The notes beneath the pieces were generated by a model. That model was not told the DNA's origin and did not search any database. It saw only the letters and a program-made list of their open reading frames with translations. Position numbers and translations under genes: made by a program. This document shows positions 1-7,733 of a stretch of 64,000 bases of DNA, piece by piece. Each line of letters begins with the position of its first letter. Within the stretch, counting starts at the first letter, position 1. This DNA comes from JAQBQB01 sp963846925 (GTDB taxonomy: Bacteria; Gemmatimonadota; Gemmatimonadetes; Gemmatimonadales; Gemmatimonadaceae): assembly GCA_963846925.1 (NCBI GenBank), contig CAWJXW010000016.1:372001-436000 (forward strand), read 5' to 3'.

Positions 1-502
1 GGAAGGGGATGCGTCGGATCGGTTTCGTCGGACCACGCGTTCTTGTCGCTGGCGTAGGCGGAAATCGTCGAAATGAAGATGTAGTGCTTCGTGTTCCCCT
101 TGAGGTACTGCGCCGCGTTGCGCACCCATGCCGGCGCGGTCGTGGGGTTGTCGATCACGACGTCGAACTTGAGCCCCTTGAGCGCGGTCACGTCGTCGTT
201 GAGATCGCCGATCAACTGCTCGACGCGTCCCTTGAAGAAGTCCGGCCGCGTCTTGTTTCGATTGAGCAGGGTGACTTTGTGCCCCCGCGCGATCGCGTAT
301 TCGACCTGCTCCGGACCGGTGAAGCCGGTCCCGCCGAGAATCAGGATGCTGAGCGACGCCTTCGCGCGCTCGACGCGACGGCCGCCGGAGGGAAGCGGCT
401 CCGCGGATACGTGACGCGAGGCCAGGCAGCGACGCGAGCCCCCCCGAGCGCGCCCGCGGCGACGGCTGAGGCCTTGAGGAAGTTGCGGCGGTTCGTTGGC
501 AC
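1..502 (-). pseudogene. Tat-exported NAD-dependent epimerase/dehydratase-like protein (5' part, frameshifted)
   Basis: The gene runs off the left edge, so only the N-terminal part is visible. The chosen GTG start at 502 has GGAG about 7 bases upstream and opens a twin-arginine leader (NRRNFLKASAVAAGALGG). A seven-C tract at 439-445 then breaks the frame. One missing base would restore it and lead into ILILGGTGFTG, a Rossmann nucleotide-binding loop, followed by VTLLNRNKT and FDVVIDNPTTAP, as in exported epimerase-like proteins. The family binds NAD(P), but no substrate can be inferred. The break lies in a homopolymer and the protein is conserved on both sides, so a sequencing undercall is likelier than true decay. 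It is divergent from the downstream gamma-glutamyltransferase, with a 189-base region between them that contains the palindromes TTGGCCAA (551-558) and CAGGCCGGCCTG (585-596). Confidence 0.7.
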
Positions 503-691
503 GGCGGGCTCCAGGGTGGAGGGGTCAGCCGAACTGGCTGGCATCCCAAGTTGGCCAACGGGCGGGTCTTTGGACAGTCCGGGCCAGGCCGGCCTGTGTA
601 TGGATTCTGTGACGCGACGCCTGGGCTGGCACGCGAGCGCGCGGTACTTTGCAAACGAACCGCGCCGCGCCGCCGCCACCCCGAGGTCGCC

Positions 692-2431
692 ATGCTCCGA
701 GTCAGTCGCCAAATGCCCCGCCCGATGCGCTTGTTCGTCCCCGCTGTCGCGATCGTCGTCGCGTCGAGCGCGGGGCGGGCGCAGCAGGCGGAGACCCAGC
801 CCGTCACGTCGCGCGACGGAATGGTGATCACGACCTCGGCCCCGGCGTCGGACGTCGGCGCGGCGGTCCTGAAGAAAGGGGGCAACGCAGTGGACGCGGC
901 CGTGGCGACCGCGTTCGCGCTCGCCGTCACACATCCGAGCGCGGGAAACATCGGCGGCGGCGGATTCATGGTGATCCGCCTGGCCGACGGTTCCTCGACG
1001 ACGATCGACTATCGCGAGCGCGCGCCGATGCGCTCGACGCAGACGATGTACCTCGACTCGACGGGCAAGATCGCGCGCCGGCTGACGGCGACCGGCTACC
1101 TCGCTCCCGGCGTGCCGGGCACCGTGCGCGGCTTGGCCCTCGCACACTCGAAGTTCGGCAAGCTCGCGTGGAAGGACGACGTGATGCCGGCGGTGGAGTT
1201 GGCCGAGAAGGGTTTCGTCCTGTCGCCGGCGCTGGCCCGTTCACTCAATCGCGAGGTCGACTCCTCGATGGCGAAGTACCCGGCCTCGGTCGCGGCATAT
1301 GGCAAGCCGGGCGGCGGCGCGTGGGTCGCCGGCGATACGATCGTGCTGCGAGACCTCGGCCGAACGCTACGCGCCATCGCGACGAAGGGCCCGAACGCGT
1401 TCTACACCGGCTGGATCGCCGACAGCATCGCCGCCTCGATGTCGCGGAACGGCGGCTTGATCTCCAAGCGCGACCTGGCCGCGTACCAGGCGAAGATGCG
1501 CACGCCCCTCCACGGCACGTATCGCGGCTACGACCTGATCACGATGCCCCCGCCGACCAGCGGCGGCGTCACGATGCTCGAGATGCTCAACATTCTCGAG
1601 CGGTTCGATCTCGCGAAGCTGGGTGACATGTCGCCCGCCGCGCTGCACGTCGAGATCGAAGCGATGCGCCGCGGCTATCTCGACCGCGCGCGCTACCTCG
1701 GCGATCCGGATTTCGTGAAGATGCCGATCGCGCGGCTCACGTCCAAGACCTACGCGAAGTCGCTCGCAGCGTCGATCGATCCCTCGCATGCCTCGAGCAG
1801 CGTGGAGCTCGGACACGACATCGTGACGCAGGTCGCGTCCACGGAGGACGACGAGACGACGCAGTTCTCGATCGTCGACCGCACGGGCAACGCCGTGTCG
1901 AACACGTTCACGCTCGAGGGCGGGTTCGGGTCGCACGTCGTCGTCGACGGCGCCGGATTCATCCTCAACAACGAGATGGGCGACTTCAACAAGAAGCCGG
2001 GTGAGACGAATCTCACTGGCGACATCGGCACGCCGGCGAATCTCATCGTGCCGGGCAAGCGCATGCTCAGCTCGATGAGCCCCACGATCGTCACGAAGAA
2101 CGGCAAGCTGTTCATGGTGACGGGCTCGCCGGGCGGGCGTACGATCATCAATACGGTGATGGAGATCGTGCTCGGCGTCATCGACTTCGGGCTGGACGCG
2201 CGGCAGGCGGTGGACTCGCCGCGGTTCCACCATCAGTGGCTGCCGGACACGGTCACCTTCGAGCGCAACGCGATTCCCGACTCGGTGGCGGCGCAGCTTC
2301 GGGCCATGGGTCACGCGGTCAAGTTCGGGCGGGCGGCCCAGGGCGACGGGCATACCATAGTGATGCGCGACGGCGTGGCCGCCGGAGCCAACGACCACCG
2401 GAGTCCCGACTCGAAGGTGAGCGTGCCCTGA
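692..2431 (+). CDS. ggt: Secreted gamma-glutamyltransferase
   Basis: Ntn-hydrolase that transfers or hydrolyses gamma-glutamyl groups from glutathione and related peptides, probably in the periplasm. The 579-residue length matches the family. ATG 692 is preceded by GAGG with a short spacer. A signal peptide (MRLFVPAVAIVVASSAGRAQ) ends at an A-x-A-like site. The proenzyme is cleaved before a conserved Thr, visible here as T389 in ETTQFSIVD. The GSPGGRT loop that contacts the gamma-glutamyl carboxylate is present near residue 480. Conserved N-terminal GGNAVDAAVAT and NIGGGGFM motifs are intact. A paralogue lies at 14.4-16.1 kb. Function is well supported; the physiological substrate is not. Confidence 0.92.
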   Translation: MLRVSRQMPRPMRLFVPAVAIVVASSAGRAQQAETQPVTSRDGMVITTSAPASDVGAAVLKKGGNAVDAAVATAFALAVTHPSAGNIGGGGFMVIRLADGSSTTIDYRERAPMRSTQTMYLDSTGKIARRLTATGYLAPGVPGTVRGLALAHSKFGKLAWKDDVMPAVELAEKGFVLSPALARSLNREVDSSMAKYPASVAAYGKPGGGAWVAGDTIVLRDLGRTLRAIATKGPNAFYTGWIADSIAASMSRNGGLISKRDLAAYQAKMRTPLHGTYRGYDLITMPPPTSGGVTMLEMLNILERFDLAKLGDMSPAALHVEIEAMRRGYLDRARYLGDPDFVKMPIARLTSKTYAKSLAASIDPSHASSSVELGHDIVTQVASTEDDETTQFSIVDRTGNAVSNTFTLEGGFGSHVVVDGAGFILNNEMGDFNKKPGETNLTGDIGTPANLIVPGKRMLSSMSPTIVTKNGKLFMVTGSPGGRTIINTVMEIVLGVIDFGLDARQAVDSPRFHHQWLPDTVTFERNAIPDSVAAQLRAMGHAVKFGRAAQGDGHTIVMRDGVAAGANDHRSPDSKVSVP

Positions 2432-2470
2432 TGTATTTTTTCCCTCAACCGTAGGCCAGATCGGAGCGAC

Positions 2471-2872
2471 ATGGCGCGACAGCCGCGAAAGGGGGGTGGG
2501 GGGGGACGAGCACCGAGGAAGACTCGAAAGGTCAGAACCTCGGACTACTTCACGCAGCCCGGTAAGCGCGGCGCGGTAGTCGTGCTCCGTAAACCAATCG
2601 GAAATCGAGCCACCGCAAAGGTTTGCGGGGTAATGCCGAGCCGCATCCACGCCAAGATGCTGATCAACCAGCTCGAGCGCGCCGAGTCCGTCGTGAAGGA
2701 CCTGTTCATGGAAGCGACGGACGACGGGATCGAGGCCCTCGAGGCCGTCTTGGCCGCCTGCTGTCGCGAGGTGATGGAGAAAGGACCGAAGGTTCAATTC
2801 TCCGCCGACGGCTCGCCGCCAGCCGGGGCAGCACAGACCGACGCCGAGGACGCCGAGGCCGAAGCGGACTGA
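2471..2872 (+). CDS. Hypothetical protein with basic N-terminus and acidic C-terminus
   Basis: I do not recognise this 133-residue protein. ATG 2471 has GGAG seven bases upstream. Residues 1-22 are basic and glycine-rich (ARQPRKGGGGGRAPRKTRK), the middle (about 35-100) looks compact and partly helical with one Cys near 52 and a CC pair near 97, and the tail is Asp/Glu/Ala-rich. There is no signal peptide or membrane segment, so it is probably cytoplasmic; the basic N-terminus suggests nucleic-acid contact, which is inference only. It follows the gamma-glutamyltransferase by 39 bases in the same direction but has no evident functional link. It converges on the potassium-channel gene. Confidence 0.6.
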   Translation: MARQPRKGGGGGRAPRKTRKVRTSDYFTQPGKRGAVVVLRKPIGNRATAKVCGVMPSRIHAKMLINQLERAESVVKDLFMEATDDGIEALEAVLAACCREVMEKGPKVQFSADGSPPAGAAQTDAEDAEAEAD

Positions 2873-2893
2873 ACCGCTCTAAGACTCCGCGCG

Positions 2894-3907
2894 CTACTTT
2901 TTGCGCGGTGCGTAGCCCGCGAAGTGCCCCGTGTGATGCCAGGTCGACGTCTGTGAATAGTCCTCGTCGGCCGCCGGCTCCGTCTCGCTCAACCTGCGGA
3001 CGTCGATGCTGACGATGCCCCGCTCGTCGACGTCGTTGTAGATGTTGACGAACTTCTCACCCACGACGATTTCGTCCGGCTTGTACGACGAGCGCGCGTG
3101 CACGGTCTGTGAGAACGTTTCGTCGATGCCCGCCAGCAGGATGAGGAACTCCGCGTCCTTGGAGACGAAGTCGGCGTGGGTGTAGCCGCGCATCGGACTC
3201 TTCTCGTCGATCGGATGCACGACCGTCCAACTCAGCGGGAAGAACGTGACGCGCGACCGTTCGAGTTTGAGCTCGTCGTACTTGCGCACCGAGCCCTCGA
3301 TGCGGCTGAAGAGCACCTTCGCCTCGATCTCCACGATCTGGTTGGTGCGTCCGTTGGTGACGCGGAACATGAACGCCGTGATGCCCCGGTACGGCGCGAC
3401 GACGCTGCGCGAGCTGAACACGATCGCGGCGGTCGGCCGCGAGAATCGCGCGAACAGGAGTCCCGTGCCGAGCGCGAAGACGAGCAGCCCGATGAGCGCT
3501 TCGATCGTCATGACGACGTGCGGCGCCACGCCGTTCGGCACGATGTTGCCGTAGCCGATCGTCGACAGCGTCTCCACACTGAAGAAGAACGCGCGCCCGA
3601 ACGGGCCGCCGGTCTGGCTGCTGGGAATTCCGTCGAGGGCGCCGGTCCCGCAGGCGAGGTAGAGCAACGCGAAGAAGACGTTGGCCGCGAAGTAGCCCAC
3701 GCTGATGATGGCGAGGAACTTCGGCCAACTGATCGTGAGCAGGAAATGATACGGCGCGAGCGACGTGAGGAACGGCAGCCCGCGACGGCGCGGATTGAAC
3801 GTGCCGTCGCGGTTGAGCAGGCGCTTCTCGTTCGCGCCGCCGATGACCGAGCCGAGCCCGAGGTCTTTGGGCTCTTCGATGTCGAGGCGCGGTGGCGCGG
3901 CGGTCAC
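2894..3907 (-). CDS. Inward-rectifier (KirBac-type) potassium channel
   Basis: Two-TM potassium channel with a cytoplasmic beta-sandwich, as in KirBac proteins. Visible are the slide-helix motif NRDGTFN (about residues 32-38), TM1 (about 62-86), the pore helix with selectivity filter TIGYG at 116-120, TM2 (about 130-153), and a Kir C-terminal domain with RVTNGRTNQIVEIEAKV and DAEFLILLAGIDETFSQTVHARSSY. GTG 3907 is chosen because it overlaps the upstream peptidase stop as GTGA, which suggests translational coupling; an in-frame TTG at 3949 would add 14 residues inside the peptidase gene. The length of 337 residues fits the family. Gating ligand unknown. Confidence 0.9.
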   Translation of the reverse strand: MTAAPPRLDIEEPKDLGLGSVIGGANEKRLLNRDGTFNPRRRGLPFLTSLAPYHFLLTISWPKFLAIISVGYFAANVFFALLYLACGTGALDGIPSSQTGGPFGRAFFFSVETLSTIGYGNIVPNGVAPHVVMTIEALIGLLVFALGTGLLFARFSRPTAAIVFSSRSVVAPYRGITAFMFRVTNGRTNQIVEIEAKVLFSRIEGSVRKYDELKLERSRVTFFPLSWTVVHPIDEKSPMRGYTHADFVSKDAEFLILLAGIDETFSQTVHARSSYKPDEIVVGEKFVNIYNDVDERGIVSIDVRRLSETEPAADEDYSQTSTWHHTGHFAGYAPRKK

Positions 3908-6900
3908 GGAACGATCGACCCCGCCTGCTGCGCCTTTAGAGATTGCCAATACTCGTCCATCTTGATTCGTGGAATGCCCTTGGTCATCCAGTCGGGAGCG
4001 GGCGCGCCTTTGAGGTAGTGGTCGAACCAGTCCTTCTGCCGCATCGCGTAGTCCTTCTGGTTGATCGGACGCGCCAGCCCGTGGTTCTCACCCACATACT
4101 CGAGCAGGATCACGTCCTTCTTGAGCTGCGCGAGCGTGTTGTAGTAGGTGATTCCCTGGTTGAAGTCCACCGCGCCGTCCTTGTCGTCGGCCAGGATGAT
4201 GAGCGGGGTCTTCACTTTCTCGGCGTGGAAGACCGGCGAGTTGCGAATGTAGGCCTCGGTGTTCTCGGCGACGTTCCCCTTGAAGCGCCCCTGGCTGTCC
4301 TCGAAGATCGACGCGTCGGAGTTGCCGGTGTTCCAGTACACCGACGCGTACATGCTCACCATGTTGGTGAGCGGCGCGCCGGCGATCGCCGCCTTGAAGA
4401 TGCTCGTCTGCGTGACGAGGAACGCCGTCTGGTAGCCGCCCCACGAGTGGCCCCAGAGCCCGACGTTCGACGAGTCGATCATGCCCGTGGCGATCGCCGC
4501 CTTCACGGCCGGGATCACGCACCACACCGCCGACATGCCTGGGTCGTTGATCCGGTACACGATGTCGGGATCGAGCACCGCGTAGCCGCGGCTCGTGTAG
4601 AGGCTGCGGTTCGGCGTGCTCGTCTCGCTCACCGACACGAACGTGTTCGCGAGGTTCGACCGCTTCTCGTAGATGGTGACGAGGAGCGGATACTTCTTGC
4701 CCGGCTCGTAGTTCGCCGGCAGATAGAGCGCGCCCTGCAGCTTGTCGCCCTTGGCGCTCGTGTAGTTGATGAAACGCACGCCGCTCGTCCAGGCGAAATC
4801 CTTCTGCTGTGGGTCGGCATCCGTAATCTGGCGGCCGCCCTTGAAGTCGGCGTTGGCAACAAAGTAGTTCGGGAAGTCGCGCGCCGTCTGCCGCGTGTAC
4901 ACGTACACGTCGGCCTCACGCGCCTTCTGGAAGTCGAAGCTGGCGTCGTCCCAGACGAGCGACTTCGCGCCCGGCGTGCCCGGATCGATGCGCGAGAGAC
5001 CCGCCTTCTTCGTCCACTCGCCGTACGTCCCGACGTACAGCGGTTGCGAAAGGTCGATGCCCATGCTCGCGCCGCCGCCACCCCGACCGCCGCGTCCCCC
5101 CCGCCACGGCCGCCGCCGGTGGTCACGCCGCGCTCGAACGCGTAGACGCGGTTGTACCGGATCTGATCGCGCTTGCCGTTAACCGTGAGGTTCACGGCCG
5201 ATCCAGTGCCCGTCGTCGGCACCTTCCACACGTCCCAGCCGTCGGAGAGGAGCACCGACGCGCCGTCTCTCGTCCAACCGAAGGGGGCGCGCGACGGCGG
5301 GACCAGATAATTGTGGTCGTCCTCGGTGTTCGAGAAGTTCACGCCTGTCGTCTTCGTGATGTTCCGCTTGGCGCCGGTCGCGAGATCGAGCACCCAGTAG
5401 TTGCCGTCGTCACCCCAGTACAACTCTTCCTTGCCGTTGGGCGACGCGACGCGCACCGCCGGGCGATGCTTCTTGAGCACGAGGTCGCGCTTGCCGGTGC
5501 GAAGGTCGACCGCGTAGTCGTCTTCGTAGGAGCGTCCCGTGTACGACGCATTGTTGTCGTACTCGCGCGTGTCGGTGCCGATCGCGAAGTGGTCGTGCGG
5601 CGCGACATTGATGGTGCGCAGCGACTCGTCCGCCAGCTGCACGAACTTGTTGTCGGCGAGACGGTACTCTGACAAGTAGTTGAACGCGCGATCCTGCGCT
5701 TCCTGCACGATCTGCTGCGACTGCAGCCGCGGATCCTTGACGTTCCAGAGAATGAGCGACGGATTCTCCTCCGTCGCATCGTTGACGCGCGGCTGATTGA
5801 TCGTGCCGCCCATCCCCGGCGCGCCCGCCTGGATCACCGAGCTTCCGCGGCCGGCGAGCAGCGACGGCTTCTTGGCCTCGTGAATTCCGAAATACACCGC
5901 CGAGAGATCCTCGGCGAGACGCGGCGCGCGATCCACCGCGATCGCCATGTCTTTCGGGAACTCGGCGTGTGCCGACGCGTCGAAGACGGTCTTCTTCACG
6001 GCGGGCGCCGAGACGTTGGTGAAGGCGACGACCGAGTAGACGGTGTCACGCGCGGTCGAATCGATGCGGCCGCGGAGCACGGCGAGCGCGTCGAGGCTGT
6101 CCGACCAAACGAGGTGCCGATACAGCGCCCGATCCGAGTCGATGGGACGCACGACATCGGTCTTCATGTTGCGCAGCTGAACGCCGTTGCCGATGGCGTC
6201 GCGCGCGTCGATCGTGTACGCCAGCCAATCGCCGCTGTCGTCGAAGCCGAACTCGGCGACGTTGCCGACGTTCACCGCTTCGCCGTTGGCGAGGTTGTAG
6301 AGCAGGAGATCCGTGCCCTCGGCGCGGCCGGCCGTGGCGTTACCGCCCGCGGCTCCAGCGCCGCCTCGCGCGGCGCCGTTCGTTGCATTGCCCGCCGGAG
6401 CGGCCGGAGCTTCCGCCGGCGCTTGAATCGCGAGCCAGGTCGGCTTGTCGCCGTTGAACGCGTAGCGTCGCACGCGGTCGAATTCTTTCTTCTCACCCGT
6501 CGCGAGATTGACCAGCGCGAGCTTGTTCTGCGGCGCCGGCGTCTGCGCGGTGCCATCGGTCGTCTGAGCTCCGCCTCCACCGCCGCCACGACCGCCGCGA
6601 CCCGCACCGCCGCGCCCTCCGCGACCGTTCGCCGCAGGCGGATACACAGTGAACGCCGCCCAGCGCGAGTCCGCGCTGATCGAGAGCGGGCCACCCCCGG
6701 CATCCGGCGCCGGGCCACCTCGTCCGCCACCACCGCCGCGACCAGCGGCGTCGGAGCTGCCGATCGGGAACGTGAACTCTTTGTTGTCCGTCCCCGTCGA
6801 ACGAATGATCACGTTCGCGTCACCCTCATTCGGCGCGAGAACGTAGGCGAACCATTTGCCGTCGTTCGACAACACCGACGAACGAATGGTCTTCCACGCC

Positions 6901-7022
6901 TTGAGATCTGCCGGCTGCAGCTGCTTGGTCGGCCCGCTGACCGGCGCGGGTTGCTGGGCGGCGAGTACCGCCGCGGAGCCGAGCAAGAGAACGAGGACGG
7001 GACGAAGCATGGCGACGCGCAT
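3904..7022 (-). pseudogene. Secreted S9 (prolyl-oligopeptidase family) peptidase, single frameshift
   Basis: Serine peptidase of the prolyl oligopeptidase/dipeptidyl peptidase group, about 1,039 residues once the frame is restored. ATG 7022 has GGAGG six bases upstream and opens a signal peptide (MLRPVLVLLLGSAAVLAAQQ). A long beta-propeller-like N-terminal region carries Gly/Arg-rich linkers typical of this family in the phylum. The C-terminal alpha/beta-hydrolase domain shows the nucleophile elbow GHSWGG, the acid in LADDKDG and the His in GENHGL. The reading frame breaks in a seven-C tract (5096-5102) inside such a Gly-rich linker; one missing base (eight instead of seven) rejoins both halves. 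Both halves are otherwise intact, so I read it as a probable homopolymer error, with slippage-mediated switching as a less likely alternative. Confidence 0.85.
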
Positions 7023-7107
7023 GGGTGGCCTCCGCGATGAGCGGGGAGACGACGGTTGAGAGAGAAAGAAGGTACGGAGCGGGTCGGCGGGCGGACAGGG
7101 AGGCTTC

Positions 7108-7180
7108 CGAGTGCGGAGTGCAGGGACGGAGTGCGGAGACCTGGAACGGGAAGGAGTACGGCGTGCGGAGAGTGGGTACG
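7108..7180. repeat. Inverted, degenerate copies of the 32-bp intergenic repeat
   Basis: Units such as GGAGTGCGGAGACCTGGAAC match the reverse complement of the 32-bp direct repeats that begin at 7226, with a few substitutions and small gaps. Together the two blocks could fold into a long imperfect hairpin in the divergent region between the S9 peptidase and PadR genes. No coding potential was accepted here. Confidence 0.6.
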
Positions 7181-7225
7181 GGGTACGGGGACGCGAGCGG
7201 AGTCGACAGCGCCGTACGCCGTCCC

Positions 7226-7336
7226 CCGCACTCGTTCCAGTTCTCCGCACCCCGCCTCCGCACTCGTTCCAGTTCTCCGCACTCCGCCTCCGTACTCGTC
7301 CCACATCTCCGCACCCCGCCCCCGCACTCGTCCCTC
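7226..7336 (+). repeat. 32-bp tandem repeat array, about 3.5 copies
   Basis: Units start at 7226, 7258, 7290 and 7322, exactly 32 bases apart, each beginning CCGCACTCGTTCC or a variant. Units 1 and 2 differ at one position; unit 3 is more diverged; unit 4 is cut at 7336, directly before the putative -35 box of padR. Degenerate inverted copies lie at 7108-7180. This occupies most of the 351-base non-coding region 7023-7373. Confidence 0.85.
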
Positions 7337-7366
7337 TTGCGAAACTACATCCGCAACGGATATAGT
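7337..7366 (+). promoter_or_regulatory. padR promoter overlapped by a perfect inverted-repeat operator
   Basis: TTGCGA (7337-7342) and TATAGT (7361-7366) are spaced 18 bases apart. Across them lies the inverted repeat ACTA-N-ATCCG-N3-CGGAT-N-TAGT (7344-7366), with nine matching bases per arm. PadR-family repressors commonly bind such palindromes at their own promoters, so autorepression is likely. Transcription would begin within a base or two of the ATG at 7374, which implies a leaderless or nearly leaderless message. Confidence 0.65.
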
Positions 7367-7373
7367 CCTCGAC

Positions 7374-7733
7374 ATGAACCGAACAGAGAACGCCGCGCAG
7401 ACTCCGCTCACACCTGCCGTGCTCCACATCCTCCTCGCCCTCGCCGAGGGAGAGCGGCACGGCTATGCGATTGCGCAGGAGATCGAGACGGCAACCGAAG
7501 GCGACATTCACATGGGCCCCGGCACGCTGTACGGATCCATCCGTCGGATGCTCAGCGCCGGACTCATCGATGAATCGCCGCGTCGGCGGCGACCGGACGA
7601 CGACGAGCGACGCCGCTACTACCGAATGACTCCGCTCGGCCGGCGTCTGCTCGAGGCCGAGCTGTCGAGGCTGACGCGCGTGGTGCGCGTCGCGCGCGGC
7701 AAGCGAGTTCTTCGCGACCCGGGTGTCGCGTGA
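7374..7733 (+). CDS. PadR family transcriptional regulator
   Basis: A 119-residue winged-helix regulator. PadR hallmarks are present: LTPAVLHILLALAEGERHGYAIAQEIE, the GPGTLYGSIRRML recognition region, the wing DDERRRYYRMTPLGRRLLEAE, and a short C-terminal helix. ATG 7374 directly follows a candidate promoter/operator with no Shine-Dalgarno site, so translation may be leaderless. The stop TGA overlaps the GTG start of the permease gene by four bases (GTGA). In Gemmatimonadota and Acidobacteria, PadR genes are often coupled to such permeases and presumably control them. Family assignment is secure; ligand unknown. Confidence 0.93.
   Translation: MNRTENAAQTPLTPAVLHILLALAEGERHGYAIAQEIETATEGDIHMGPGTLYGSIRRMLSAGLIDESPRRRRPDDDERRRYYRMTPLGRRLLEAELSRLTRVVRVARGKRVLRDPGVA

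Noticed and set aside
4629..5095. Long minus-strand continuation of the S9 N-terminal frame past the heptamer
   Set aside because: Residues after the tract become Arg/Ser/Thr-rich without family resemblance, while the other frame carries the catalytic domain.
7023..7373. Frames through the 32-bp repeat region in all three plus frames
   Set aside because: Translations are low-complexity repeats; padR has its own promoter and ATG at 7374.
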